From Coriobacteriales bacterium (GTDB lineage: Bacteria; Actinomycetota; Coriobacteriia; Coriobacteriales; UMGS124): a DNA stretch of 33,639 nucleotides. Below the pieces are notes generated by a model, which saw only the letters and a list, made by a program, of their open reading frames with translations, searched no databases and was not told where the DNA came from. Both the position numbers and the translations under genes were made by a program. The stretch is from the NCBI GenBank assembly GCA_017515595.1, contig JAFWFL010000081.1, forward strand, positions 1 through 33,639, in the 5' to 3' direction. Below are positions 6,052 to 15,551 of the stretch, piece after piece; position 1 is the first letter of the stretch, and the number at the start of each line of letters is the position of its first letter.

Positions 6052-8412
6052 ATGGATCAAACAAATTTACAAGGACTTACCCAAGCGCAGGTTCAGGAGC
6101 GAATCGACCGTGGCGAGGTTAACCTGAACGCCGGAGTAAAGACCAGATCCATAAAGCGTATCTTTTACGAGAATATCTTCACTCTTTTTAATGCCGTTAA
6201 CGTTATTCTCGCAATATTTGTTCTCATAACCGGTTCCTATAAAAACATGCTTTTTATGGGCGTTATTACCTGTAATGTCATCATTGGCATTGTGCAGGAA
6301 ATCCGTTCAAAGCAATCGACTGACCGTCTGAGCGTGCTTGCAAGTTCACACGCAACCGTTATTCGTGACGGAGAGCGCAAAGAAATTGCTCTCGACGAGA
6401 TTGTTCTTGATGATCTGATTGTGCTTGTACGTGGCGACCAGGTACCGGCAGATGCCATTGTGGTTGACGGAACCTGCGATTGCAATGAGAGCCTTCTAAC
6501 CGGAGAGTCTGATCTTATTCCAAAATCACAGGGCTCAGAGCTCATGAGCGGCTCGTTTATTAGCTCTGGTTCGTGCGTTGCCCAGGTTATTCGCGTTGGC
6601 GCTGAGAGCTATGCCGCAAAAATTACGGCAGAAGCAAAGAAGCACAAGAAGATCAATTCAGAGATCATGAACAGCGTGAACGGCATTATTAAGTTCGTGA
6701 GCTGCATTATCTTCCCCATTGGCGCTTTGTTGTTCGCAAGACAATATTTTATGCTCGGCGTTGAACTGAACGAGGCCATTCTTTCTACCGTCGCCGCCCT
6801 GGTAGGCATGATTCCTGAGGGACTGATTCTTCTTACTTCGACCGTTTTGGCGGTTTCGGTTGTGCGTCTGGCCCAGAGCAAGGTTTTGGTGCAGCAGCTC
6901 TACTGCATTGAGACGCTTGCCCGTGTAGACACGCTCTGTCTCGACAAAACAGGCACCATAACCACAGGCTCCATGATTGCCGAGAATGTCGTGCCCATCG
7001 CAGGCTCAAAAACGCCTGAAGAAGATATCAATGAATCGCTTCATGCCTTGTCTTCTATAGTTCATGCAGACGAGAACCCCAATGAAACCGCTCTCGCAAT
7101 TGCCACCTATTGTTTTGAGAGAAACATTGAGGTTGAATCGCCGGTAGTGAGCATTCCCTTCTCGTCCGAGAAAAAATGGAGCGGCGCTACGCTTTTGAAC
7201 GGCAAATCCTATGTCATGGGTGCGGCGCAGTTCATTATGCCTAAAGACAGGTATGAAGAAATCCGCGAGCAAACCGAGGAGCTTGCAAAAGGCGCGCGTG
7301 TTATCCTCTTGGCCCGGGTAGACGGTTTTGAGCAGGGTAACCTTTTGGGTACCCCTGAGCCTCTTGCCTTTATGCTTATTCAGGATGAGATTCGCTCTAC
7401 GGCTTCGCAAACCATTGGGTACTTTAAAGACCAGGGCGTTACCGTAAACGTCATCTCGGGCGATGACCCGCGCACCGTCTCGGGCATTGCCAAAAAAGTG
7501 GGCATTGACGGCGCCGAGGATTACGTAGATGCCACAACGCTGGTGTCTGAAGAAGATATAGAAGAAGCTGCTGCCAAGTACCATGTCTTTGGCCGCGTAA
7601 AGCCTGATCAAAAGAAAGCTCTTGTTATTGCGTTGCAAAAGCTCGGCCATACGGTGGCCATGACAGGTGACGGTGTGAACGACACCCTTGCTCTTAAGCA
7701 GGCAGACTGCAGCGTCGCCATGGCAAGCGGTTCTGATGCGGCGCGCAATGTAGCTCAGCTCGTTCTGGTTGACAATGATTTTGCCTCAATGCCCAAGGTT
7801 GTTGCCGAGGGCAGGCGCTCCATTAACAACCTCCAGCGCTCGGCTTCGCTCTTCCTGGTAAAGACTGTTTTGTCAATGGTTATGGCAGCCATCTTTGTAT
7901 TCCTGCCTTGGCAGTATCCGTTCCAGCCCATTCAGATGACGCTCGTCTCGATGTTTACCATTGGCCTGCCTTCATTTGTCCTGGCGCTGGAGCCCAACCA
8001 TGACCGCATTAAGGGTAAATTCCTCCACAATGTTATTGTGAAGTCGCTGCCCGCCTCAATTACCGACGTCATTACGGTTCTTGCGATAAACGTCATTGGA
8101 TATAAAGTTCTGGGTCTCAGCTATTACGAGATTTCCACGCTTTGTGTGCTTTTGCTCGCATGGATTGGTATTCATCTCATTGTGAGAATCTCGTTCCCGT
8201 TTACGCCTATACGTCTGGCTTTGATTGTTGTTGTGTCTGTGGGTACCGCGCTTGGAGCCTTCCTCCTGCCGAGTTTGTTTGGTATTGCTCCGTTTACCCC
8301 GGTCATGATTAAAACAATTGTGATTGCTTTTACTGCAAGCGCGATCATGTTCCATATTATCTATAATCTCTTTGATAATTGGCACACGCGCGAGTCGGCT
8401 GCGCTCGTATAA
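6052..8412 (+). CDS. Cation-transporting P-type ATPase, CtpE-like
   Basis: This 786-residue membrane pump would use ATP to move a cation across the inner membrane. A first pair of membrane helices (about 37-85) is followed by the actuator domain with TGES (150-153). Helix M4 carries PEGL (255-258). The phosphorylated aspartate is D298 in CLDKTGT, the hinge is TGDGVND (538-544), and six C-terminal helices follow (about 605-780). There is no CPC motif or N-terminal heavy-metal domain, which argues against a Cu/Zn/Cd pump. The PEGL motif and architecture resemble the actinobacterial CtpE group, linked to calcium uptake; the ion here is inference. AAGGAG lies 11 nt before the ATG. It appears monocistronic. 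Confidence 0.88.
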   Translation: MDQTNLQGLTQAQVQERIDRGEVNLNAGVKTRSIKRIFYENIFTLFNAVNVILAIFVLITGSYKNMLFMGVITCNVIIGIVQEIRSKQSTDRLSVLASSHATVIRDGERKEIALDEIVLDDLIVLVRGDQVPADAIVVDGTCDCNESLLTGESDLIPKSQGSELMSGSFISSGSCVAQVIRVGAESYAAKITAEAKKHKKINSEIMNSVNGIIKFVSCIIFPIGALLFARQYFMLGVELNEAILSTVAALVGMIPEGLILLTSTVLAVSVVRLAQSKVLVQQLYCIETLARVDTLCLDKTGTITTGSMIAENVVPIAGSKTPEEDINESLHALSSIVHADENPNETALAIATYCFERNIEVESPVVSIPFSSEKKWSGATLLNGKSYVMGAAQFIMPKDRYEEIREQTEELAKGARVILLARVDGFEQGNLLGTPEPLAFMLIQDEIRSTASQTIGYFKDQGVTVNVISGDDPRTVSGIAKKVGIDGAEDYVDATTLVSEEDIEEAAAKYHVFGRVKPDQKKALVIALQKLGHTVAMTGDGVNDTLALKQADCSVAMASGSDAARNVAQLVLVDNDFASMPKVVAEGRRSINNLQRSASLFLVKTVLSMVMAAIFVFLPWQYPFQPIQMTLVSMFTIGLPSFVLALEPNHDRIKGKFLHNVIVKSLPASITDVITVLAINVIGYKVLGLSYYEISTLCVLLLAWIGIHLIVRISFPFTPIRLALIVVVSVGTALGAFLLPSLFGIAPFTPVMIKTIVIAFTASAIMFHIIYNLFDNWHTRESAALV

Positions 8413-8586
8413 AATCAACCATGATAGTTCTATGCATGATGTAAGAACAGAATTTGAATCTCATGCGTAGATAACATGGAATATACGTAAATTCACAGCT
8501 ACTTTGATTTGCGGTTAAAAATAAGTATAGCAATTCAGACCAAAAAAGCGTAAAGTATACCGTTGCATGCGCATGGGGCGTATGCC

Positions 8587-8616
8587 TTGACAATATTGGC
8601 CCTCGATACATGTACT
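8587..8616 (+). promoter_or_regulatory. Putative rpsA promoter
   Basis: A consensus -35 TTGACA (8587-8592) is followed after 18 nt by TGTACT (8611-8616). The upstream part 8413-8586 contains no gene that I can see. The resulting leader would be about 85 nt. Confidence 0.5.
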
Positions 8617-8679
8617 CAAACGCGGCAAGTGCTCTACCATTATTCGCACGTTGTTTAGCTAACTTGTAAGCATGATTCG

Positions 8680-8702
8680 GGGCCCCGGTTTGAAAGGGGT
8701 CC
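8680..8702 (+). promoter_or_regulatory. Hairpin sequestering the rpsA Shine-Dalgarno site
   Basis: GGGCCCC (8680-8686) can pair with GGGGTCC (8696-8702) over 7 bp, with one G-T pair, across a 9-nt loop. The second arm holds the AAAGGGG Shine-Dalgarno site for the TTG start at 8707. A fold that hides the ribosome site would suit autoregulation of S1, but that is inference. Confidence 0.45.
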
Positions 8703-8706
8703 ACCC

Positions 8707-9936
8707 TTGAGTGAGTTGAAGAATCCTTCGATTTTCTCTCTCGATGATTTCGACATGTCCTTAATGGACAACCTCGTAGATCAAACAATCGTTGATTTTG
8801 ACGAGGGTGACATCGTCAACGGTACCATCGTTAAGATTGGTGCTGATGAAGTCTTGCTTGATATTGGCTATAAGTCAGAAGGCGTTATTCCTGTACGCGA
8901 GCTCTCAATCCGCAAGGATGCAGACCCGAGTTCAATTGTTGCTCTCGGCGATCCTGTTGAGGCTCTCGTTCTTCAGAAAGAAGACAAGGATGGCCGCCTT
9001 ATCCTTTCCAAGAAGCGTGCTGAGTACGAGCGTGCTTGGAACCGTGTTGAGGAAATGTTCAATTCAGGCGAGAACGTTGAAGGCGAGGTTATTGAGGTTG
9101 TTAAGGGCGGCCTTATCCTCGACATCGGTCTTCGCGGCTTCCTGCCCGCATCGCTTGTTGACCTTCGCCGCGTGAAGGATCTGAGCGCTTACATGGGCAC
9201 CCGCATTGAGGCTCGTGTTATTGAGATGGACCGCAACCGCAACAACGTTGTTCTTTCACGTCGCGTTGTTCTCGAAGAGGCCCGCAAAGAAGAGCGCTCC
9301 GAGATTCTCGGCAAGCTTAAGCCCGGTATGCGTCTTAAGGGCAACGTATCCTCCATCGTTGACTTTGGTGCCTTTGTTGACCTCGGCGGTATTGACGGTC
9401 TCGTTCACATCTCCGAGCTCTCCTGGAACCATGTTAACCATCCGCAAGAGGTCGTTAAGGTTGGCCAGGAGGTTGAGGTTGAGGTTCTCGACGTCGATAT
9501 GAATCGTGAGCGCATCTCCCTCGGTCTCAAGCAGACCACAGATGACCCGTGGCGTTCACTCGTACAGAAGTACCCGGTGGGCGGCGTAGTTAAGGGCAAG
9601 GTCACCAAGCTTGTTCCCTTTGGTGTATTTGTTGAGCTCGGCGACGGCATTGAGGGTCTTGTACACATCTCCGAGATGGCCAAGGCTCATGTTGACCAGC
9701 CTTCACAGGTAACCAAGGTTGGCGAGGTTGTTGACGTTAAGGTTATGGAGATCGATCTTGACCGTCGTCGCGTTTCCCTCTCCATGAAGGCCGCAGCCGA
9801 GACACTCGGTGTTGAGGTTGAGGTAACTCCGCTTGAGCCCAAAGAGGGCGAGAAGCCCGCTGAGCCGGTAGCCGAGGAAGCTGCCGAGGCTCCTGCAGAG
9901 GCTCCTGCAGCAGAAGAAGCTCCTGCTGCCGAGTAA
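8707..9936 (+). CDS. rpsA: 30S ribosomal protein S1
   Basis: The 409-residue protein binds mRNA on the small ribosomal subunit. Four S1 RNA-binding domains are visible at about 34-103, 121-187, 206-275 and 291-361. The last two are the most canonical, with DFGAFVDLGGIDGLVHISELSW and VPFGVFVELGDGIEGLVHIS in pieces. The C-terminal 40 residues are a Glu/Ala/Pro-rich acidic tail, a low-complexity extension. Four domains rather than the six of Escherichia coli are usual in Actinobacteria. The start is TTG, supported by AAAGGGG 7 nt upstream and no better start. The rpsA-coaE-uvrB order, with inserted genes here, is typical of Actinobacteria. A terminator follows. Confidence 0.96.
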   Translation: MSELKNPSIFSLDDFDMSLMDNLVDQTIVDFDEGDIVNGTIVKIGADEVLLDIGYKSEGVIPVRELSIRKDADPSSIVALGDPVEALVLQKEDKDGRLILSKKRAEYERAWNRVEEMFNSGENVEGEVIEVVKGGLILDIGLRGFLPASLVDLRRVKDLSAYMGTRIEARVIEMDRNRNNVVLSRRVVLEEARKEERSEILGKLKPGMRLKGNVSSIVDFGAFVDLGGIDGLVHISELSWNHVNHPQEVVKVGQEVEVEVLDVDMNRERISLGLKQTTDDPWRSLVQKYPVGGVVKGKVTKLVPFGVFVELGDGIEGLVHISEMAKAHVDQPSQVTKVGEVVDVKVMEIDLDRRRVSLSMKAAAETLGVEVEVTPLEPKEGEKPAEPVAEEAAEAPAEAPAAEEAPAAE

Positions 9937-9963
9937 GCGGTTCGCATAACAGTCTTGTAAAAC

Positions 9964-9998
9964 AAGGCGGGTCACTCAAAAGGTGGCCCGCCTTTTTT
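9964..9998 (+). terminator. Terminator after rpsA
   Basis: AAGGCGGG (9964-9971) pairs with CCCGCCTT (9987-9994), with inner CAC/GTG pairs, followed by a T-run. Confidence 0.88.
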
Positions 9999-10015
9999 AG
10001 AGGGATGAACAGGCT

Positions 10016-10891
10016 ATGGCTATTAACACCGTATTGGTAGACTCACTTCAAGATAAAGCGCTTGAGGCATATGCCCATCTTACCGAGGCTCAGCTGCGCA
10101 ACAAGCTCGAGCCTGAGCAGGGTATATTTATTGCCGAGTCGTTTAAAGTCATAGAGCGTGCCCTTGATGCCGGTTTTGTCCCTTTGTCACTTTTGGTTAT
10201 TCCTCATTGGCTTGATATGACCTATAAAACACTTAATGATTACGGTATTAAAGATACCACGGTATATGTAGGCGAGGCATCGGTTCTTGAAGGGTTGACC
10301 GGATACGAGCTTACGAGAGGAGCTCTCGCGGCTTTCAGACGCCCGGAGCTCCCTACGGTAGAAGAGCTTACCAAGAATGCTAAGAGCATTGCCGTTATTG
10401 ATGGTGTGGTAGATCACACCAATATTGGCGCGATCTTTAGAAGCGCTGCGGCTATTGGCGTAGACGCTGTTTTGGTAACGCCGGCCTCGTGCGACCCGCT
10501 TTACCGCCGAGCGGTTCGTGTGAGCATGGGAACCGTGTTCCAGGTGCCGTGGACGCGCATTTGTACAACCATTGATGACTGGCTTAAGAACGGCATCAAC
10601 GAGCTCAGGGATTTAGGATTTGCCACCATTTCTTGCGCGTTGTCAAAAACTGCGCGCGAACTTGACGACCCGGTATTTGACATCCTTGAGCGCATAGCTT
10701 TGGTATTTGGAACAGAAGGCGACGGGCTTTCGCCCAAAGTTATTGAGGCGTGCGATTACGTAGCCCGCATTCCCATGATGAACAATGTGGATTCGCTCAA
10801 TGTTGCCGCAGCATCTGCTGTCTTCTTTTGGCACCTTTGCCGCAAGAACTCCAAGCGTCTTCTTATGACCAATGCCGAGACAACCTTGTAA
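10016..10891 (+). CDS. SpoU/TrmH-family RNA 2'-O-methyltransferase
   Basis: This 291-residue enzyme should transfer a methyl group from S-adenosylmethionine to a ribose 2'-OH in rRNA or tRNA. The N-terminal part (about 15-110) resembles the substrate-binding domain seen before SpoU domains. The catalytic SPOUT domain occupies about 122-280. Motif 1 is HTNIGAIFRSAAAIG (134-148), motif 2 is ALVFGTEGDGLS and motif 3 is IPMMNNVDSLNVAAASAV. These form the trefoil knot and hold the catalytic Arg and Asn. The exact RNA target cannot be read from sequence. Its last 29 nt overlap the 3' end of the convergent pxpBC-type gene. Confidence 0.88.
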   Translation: MAINTVLVDSLQDKALEAYAHLTEAQLRNKLEPEQGIFIAESFKVIERALDAGFVPLSLLVIPHWLDMTYKTLNDYGIKDTTVYVGEASVLEGLTGYELTRGALAAFRRPELPTVEELTKNAKSIAVIDGVVDHTNIGAIFRSAAAIGVDAVLVTPASCDPLYRRAVRVSMGTVFQVPWTRICTTIDDWLKNGINELRDLGFATISCALSKTARELDDPVFDILERIALVFGTEGDGLSPKVIEACDYVARIPMMNNVDSLNVAAASAVFFWHLCRKNSKRLLMTNAETTL

Positions 10892-12566
10892 GGTACGCGG
10901 CATCAACAGCAAGGCATTTTTGCGCTTCTTCGAGCGAAACAGGCTCAAATTTAACCTTATCTCCGGCATTGAGCTGTACAAAACGGGGGAGGTCAACCGT
11001 TGCTATGGTTCCCGCTTTGGGATATCCTCCGCAAGTTTGATGATCAGCCGTTACCACAATAGGCATACCGTTTGACGGTATTTGGATGGTTCCGCAAGCA
11101 ATGCCTTCGCTGATAATGCCTTTAAGATTGATGCCGAGTGGTTTTTGCGCAGTAAGACAAACACCCATGCGGTCTGCGCGTGAGGTTATCTCAAAAACAG
11201 TATCAAAAAATGTTGATAATTCCTGGCTGCCAAGACTCTGAGAATGGTTGGCGCACACCACTCGAATGCGGGTAACGTTGCTCTTATTCCAGGTAAAATA
11301 AGCATCTTTAGAAAGAAGCCTGTTATTGGAAAGGCGCTTGAACAGGACATCAATATTTTCTTGAGAATCAGGATCATAAAAGCGTAGTTCTGTGCCGGTA
11401 TTTTTGATGCGGCTTGTACAACCGTTTGCTTCACGCGGTATGCTGCCGGCAAAAGTGATTCCGCCATGTATAGCTAAATATCCGTAATGGCCTCTCTGTG
11501 CCGAGCGTATGCTCAAAATTGATTGAGCGGGTGCATAAATAGCTTCATAAGGCTCAACGGGCTTGTTGTTGAGAAAGACCTCAAAAGGAGCTCCGGTTAC
11601 CGCAAACACACACGGCTCGGACAATAAGAGTTCAGGTCCTTTATATACAAACTCAAGAACAGGTGCGGTAAAGCCGTTCCCTACAAGAGCGTTTGCGAGA
11701 GCAAACGAGCGCATATCCATGGGGCCTTGGGGCCTGATTCCCTGCGCCTGCCATCCGTAGGCCGGTGCATATTGAACGGTGGTGTAAACACCGGGAGAAA
11801 TAATACTTGCACACGCGGGTTTCTCGGCATCTTGGTTTGATGAAGCTTGGGCAGATGCCTGTATAAGCTCCTCATGGGCTTGAGTTCGGTCAAACTCCCG
11901 GGAGTTTATGGGCGTAAAGGTTACGGTATCTCCCGGAGCATATAAAAGCTGGGGCGGCCAGCCGTTGCCAACAAGGTTCAGGGGAGTGCGGCCAATAATG
12001 CGCCAGCCGCCGGGCGAAGTTACGCTGTAAATTCCGGTTTGCGAGCCGCCAATGCCAATTGAGCCTGCCGGGACATGAGCGCGGGGCTCCGCAAGACGAG
12101 GCATCTCAAGCACGGGGTCGAGGCCCGAGAGATACGCAAACCCCGGGAGAAAGCCAAGCATATCAATATGATACGTGCTGCCGGAGTGGCGCTTTATGAC
12201 ATCCTGCGTACCGAGCCCGCTCGACCGGGCAAGCTCTTCGAGGTCAGGCGCAAACTCAGGTTCATAGCACACGGGTATCTCGACATGCTTTGAATTATTG
12301 ATAAAACCGTTTTCATCACGGTAAAACTCGGCAAGCAAAGCAAAAAGCCGGGCTTCGAGTTCGCCAAAGGTACATTCGAGCGCGTTATAGCAGACCATGA
12401 CCGTGCAGTATGCCGGGATAATATCAAGGATAAAAGAATAATTCCGGAGCGACAAAAAGTGTGCAAATTGGAGGGCGTCTGTATTAGATTTTGAGTTTAT
12501 GTGATCATCAAACCGTATATGGACTGCCGAGTCACCCTCGGGTGTAATGAGCGGAAAACGTGCCAT
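10863..12566 (-). CDS. pxpBC: Fused 5-oxoprolinase subunits PxpB-PxpC (KipI-KipA)
   Basis: The 567-residue protein joins the two subunits that, with PxpA, hydrolyse 5-oxoproline to glutamate using ATP. The N-terminal KipI/PxpB part (about 1-225) contains HIDMLGFLPGFAYLSGLD and VPAGSIGIGGSQTGIYS-type motifs. The KipA/PxpC part (about 250-555) contains GWQAQGIRPQGPMDMRS, YLAIHGGI and a late DHQTCGGYPKAGTIATVDL. These are family hallmarks formerly annotated as allophanate hydrolase subunits 1 and 2. The start ATG has TGAGG 8 nt upstream. No PxpA (LamB/YcsF) gene lies in the window. It is transcribed away from coaE and against the methyltransferase, with a 29-nt tail overlap. Confidence 0.88.
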   Translation of the reverse strand: MARFPLITPEGDSAVHIRFDDHINSKSNTDALQFAHFLSLRNYSFILDIIPAYCTVMVCYNALECTFGELEARLFALLAEFYRDENGFINNSKHVEIPVCYEPEFAPDLEELARSSGLGTQDVIKRHSGSTYHIDMLGFLPGFAYLSGLDPVLEMPRLAEPRAHVPAGSIGIGGSQTGIYSVTSPGGWRIIGRTPLNLVGNGWPPQLLYAPGDTVTFTPINSREFDRTQAHEELIQASAQASSNQDAEKPACASIISPGVYTTVQYAPAYGWQAQGIRPQGPMDMRSFALANALVGNGFTAPVLEFVYKGPELLLSEPCVFAVTGAPFEVFLNNKPVEPYEAIYAPAQSILSIRSAQRGHYGYLAIHGGITFAGSIPREANGCTSRIKNTGTELRFYDPDSQENIDVLFKRLSNNRLLSKDAYFTWNKSNVTRIRVVCANHSQSLGSQELSTFFDTVFEITSRADRMGVCLTAQKPLGINLKGIISEGIACGTIQIPSNGMPIVVTADHQTCGGYPKAGTIATVDLPRFVQLNAGDKVKFEPVSLEEAQKCLAVDAAYLTRLSRHWS

Positions 12567-12662
12567 AATATGCCTCAGACATTAAGAGTCGTAAAATCTT
12601 ACGGAGCCAAGATTATCTCAAGTGAAAGCGCCTGTAGTTATAGATTTTACAGGGGAGGTAAA

Positions 12663-13271
12663 ATGTACATAGTTTTTGTGACGGGCGGCATAGGCTCGGG
12701 CAAAACAAGCGTATGTGAGCTTTTGGGCAAAAAAGGTGCACATCTTTACTCGCTCGATGAAGTCTCACACAATGTTTTGCAAGACGAAGAAGTCAAAAAC
12801 GAGCTCGTCCGGGCATTTGGAGACCAGGTTGTGAGTTTGGGTACTGTCAACCGCAAGGCTCTCGCACAGGCCGCATTTGCCAACCCCAGCGCGACGCAGA
12901 CGCTTAATGATATTATGCATCCGAGAATTCGCGCCCGCTTGCTTGGTATCATTGAACATGAGAACAAGATGTGGAAAGATGAATTTCCGCAGGTTCTGGT
13001 CATAGAAGTTCCTCTCATAGAGGCTACGGGGCCAAATAATGATTTTGCAGACGAGATTATTGCCGTGAGCTGTCCGGTAGATAAACGGCGCGAGCGTGCA
13101 GTGATGCGCGGTATGAACGAGCAGGACTTTGATGCGCGCGTTCTGGCCCAGATTACAGATACCGAGCGTTCACGCTATGCGCGGACTCTGTTTGACAACT
13201 CGCAGGATGAAGCGCATCTTCAGAGTCAGATAGATGCCTGGTGGGAAACCCGTTTTGGAAACAACAGTTAA
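12663..13271 (+). CDS. coaE: Dephospho-CoA kinase
   Basis: The 202-residue cytoplasmic enzyme phosphorylates the 3'-OH of dephospho-CoA, the last step of coenzyme A synthesis. The P-loop GGIGSGKT is at 8-15. The acceptor-side SLDEVSHNVL, a conserved MHPRIRA stretch and EVPLIEATG follow in the expected order. The ATG at 12663 is chosen because GGGGAGG (12652-12658) sits 4-5 nt upstream and the P-loop strand begins at residue 2; the open frame extends upstream to 12501 without support. It follows rpsA and precedes uvrB, the usual actinobacterial order. Confidence 0.93.
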   Translation: MYIVFVTGGIGSGKTSVCELLGKKGAHLYSLDEVSHNVLQDEEVKNELVRAFGDQVVSLGTVNRKALAQAAFANPSATQTLNDIMHPRIRARLLGIIEHENKMWKDEFPQVLVIEVPLIEATGPNNDFADEIIAVSCPVDKRRERAVMRGMNEQDFDARVLAQITDTERSRYARTLFDNSQDEAHLQSQIDAWWETRFGNNS

Positions 13272-13292
13272 AACACTGAGGAGTCATAAAAA

Positions 13293-15551
13293 ATGCCTCA
13301 AACAAATCAAGATGTTTCTGCACAGAGTGGTTTTACGCTGGTGCCGCACTTTGGCGGAGAGCTCAAGAGATTTGGCCAGCAGGGCGGAGACGCCGAGTTC
13401 AAAGTAGTAAGCGACTACGAGCCCTGCGGAGACCAGCCCAAAGCAATTGAGCAATTGTGCAAAGGTGTGCGCGATGGCTTGCGCTATCAAACGCTTTTGG
13501 GCGTAACCGGCTCGGGCAAAACATATACCATGGCAAAGACCATTGAGGCTTTGGGCAAGCCCACGCTCATTATGGAGCCCAATAAGACGCTCGCAGCACA
13601 AGTCGCAAGCGAGATGCGCGATCTCTTTCCCAATAACGCTGTTGTCTATTTTGTGAGCTACTACGACTACTATCAGCCAGAGGCCTACATTCCTTCGACC
13701 GATACCTATATAGAAAAAGACGCGACCATTAACGAGGATATCGAGAAGCTCAGGCACCAGGCTACGGCCTATTTGCTGAGCCGACGCGATGTGATTGTGG
13801 TGGCCTCGGTCAGCTGCATTTACGGCATTGGCAGTCCTGATGATTATGCAGGTCTTGCTGCGAACGTATCTAAAGAATTACCGCTTGACCGGGATGACTT
13901 TATTCATGCGCTTATTGATATGCTCTATGACCGCGATGATTATGACTTCCATCGCGGTACCTTCAGAGTGCATGGTGACCGCGTAGATGTGTTCCCGCCC
14001 TACGGAGAGCATCCGCTGAGCATAGAATTCTGGGGCGATGAGGTTGAGGATATTCACGAGATAGACGAGGTAACCGGCGAGTTTCTCAAATCTTATGATG
14101 CAATCCCCATATGGCCGGCATCCCACTATGTAACCGCAAGACCAAAAGTAGAAAGCGCTCTTAAAACCATAGATGCCGAGAAGTGCGCGCGTGTAGAGGA
14201 ATTTAAGAAGGCCGGCAAACTGCTCGAAGCCCAGCGCCTTGAGCAGCGCGTATCTTATGATCTCGAGATGCTTGAGACGGTAGGTTTTTGTACCGGAATC
14301 GAGAACTATTCTCGCCATCTTGACGGCCGTAAAGCAGGAGAGCCGCCTTATACCCTTATTGATTACTTCCCGGATGATATGCTTTGCATCATTGATGAAT
14401 CGCATGTAACCGTGCCGCAAATCAGAGGTATGCACGAAGGCGACCGTTCACGCAAGATCACCCTGGTAGAGCATGGCTTTAGGCTTCCGAGTGCACTTGA
14501 CAACCGCCCCTTGCGCTTTGACGAGTTCGAGATGCGCATACCGCAGTACATTTATGTCTCGGCCACGCCCGGTGATTACGAAGAACGGGTAAGCCAGAAT
14601 GTTGCCGAGCAAATCATCAGGCCCACCGGTCTTCTCGACCCGCAAATAGATGTACGCCCCATCAGAGGCCAGATAGATGACCTCATAGCCGAGTGCAAAG
14701 CATATGCCGCAAAAGGGGAGCGCGTCCTTGTTACAACACTTACAAAGCGCATGGCCGAGAATCTCACCGACCACCTGCTTGACGAGGGTCTCAAATGCGC
14801 CTATATGCACTCAGATACCGCGACGCTCGACCGCGTTGAGATCTTGCGCAAGCTCAGGCTTGGCACCATTGACGTGCTTGTGGGCATTAACCTTTTGCGC
14901 GAAGGTCTCGACATCCCCGAGGTTGCGCTTGTCGCAATTCTCGACGCAGATAAAGAAGGCTTTTTAAGAAACCGCCGCTCGCTCATTCAAACCATGGGCC
15001 GCGCCGCACGTAATGTAAGCGGTACGGTTATTATGTATGCAGATACCATTACAGATTCAATGCGCATAGCCATAGACGAGACCCGCCGCAGAAGGTCATT
15101 GCAGGAAGCATACAACAAAGAACACGGCATAGAGCCCAAGAGCGTGCGTAAAGCAATAAGTGACATCACGAGCTTTATTACCGAGGCTACAGCCACCCTT
15201 GATGGCTACGAGCGCTCACGCGGCGATTCAATGGGCCATGGCACCTTCTACAAACCGGGTACAGAAGGCGCCCTCACCGCAGAAGCCGTAGCCTCAGAGC
15301 TTGCGCAGCTCCCGCGCAACGAAGTAGACAACATCATGCAAGCTCTCGAGGATGATATGCGTGCCGCAAGCGCAAAACTCGACTTCGAAGAAGCCGCAAG
15401 ACTCCGCGACCAATTGGTACGCCTCCGCTCCTTAATAGAAGGAAGCGAAGAATCCTCAGTCATAGAGCTATTAAAAAAGAACGCCCGCAAAAGCACCGGC
15501 CCCGGCGCCCCCGGCCCCGCCAAACGCTTCAACAAACACGCCAAACACTAG
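13293..15551 (+). CDS. uvrB: UvrABC excinuclease subunit B
   Basis: The 752-residue helicase-like protein verifies DNA damage after loading by UvrA and recruits UvrC for incision. Walker A GVTGSGKT is at 70-77. The beta-hairpin that inserts between strands is marked by YYDYYQPEAY (123-132). The Walker B-type motif is CIIDESH. Helicase motifs V and VI appear as LLREGLDIPEVALV and IQTMGRAARN. The C-terminal UVR domain (about 685-720) has LEDDMRAASAKLDFEEAARL in its typical form. A Lys/Gly/Pro-rich tail ends the protein. GAGGAG lies 10 nt before the ATG, and coaE ends 21 nt upstream. Its last six bases begin a direct repeat that recurs 93 nt downstream. Confidence 0.97.
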   Translation: MPQTNQDVSAQSGFTLVPHFGGELKRFGQQGGDAEFKVVSDYEPCGDQPKAIEQLCKGVRDGLRYQTLLGVTGSGKTYTMAKTIEALGKPTLIMEPNKTLAAQVASEMRDLFPNNAVVYFVSYYDYYQPEAYIPSTDTYIEKDATINEDIEKLRHQATAYLLSRRDVIVVASVSCIYGIGSPDDYAGLAANVSKELPLDRDDFIHALIDMLYDRDDYDFHRGTFRVHGDRVDVFPPYGEHPLSIEFWGDEVEDIHEIDEVTGEFLKSYDAIPIWPASHYVTARPKVESALKTIDAEKCARVEEFKKAGKLLEAQRLEQRVSYDLEMLETVGFCTGIENYSRHLDGRKAGEPPYTLIDYFPDDMLCIIDESHVTVPQIRGMHEGDRSRKITLVEHGFRLPSALDNRPLRFDEFEMRIPQYIYVSATPGDYEERVSQNVAEQIIRPTGLLDPQIDVRPIRGQIDDLIAECKAYAAKGERVLVTTLTKRMAENLTDHLLDEGLKCAYMHSDTATLDRVEILRKLRLGTIDVLVGINLLREGLDIPEVALVAILDADKEGFLRNRRSLIQTMGRAARNVSGTVIMYADTITDSMRIAIDETRRRRSLQEAYNKEHGIEPKSVRKAISDITSFITEATATLDGYERSRGDSMGHGTFYKPGTEGALTAEAVASELAQLPRNEVDNIMQALEDDMRAASAKLDFEEAARLRDQLVRLRSLIEGSEESSVIELLKKNARKSTGPGAPGPAKRFNKHAKH

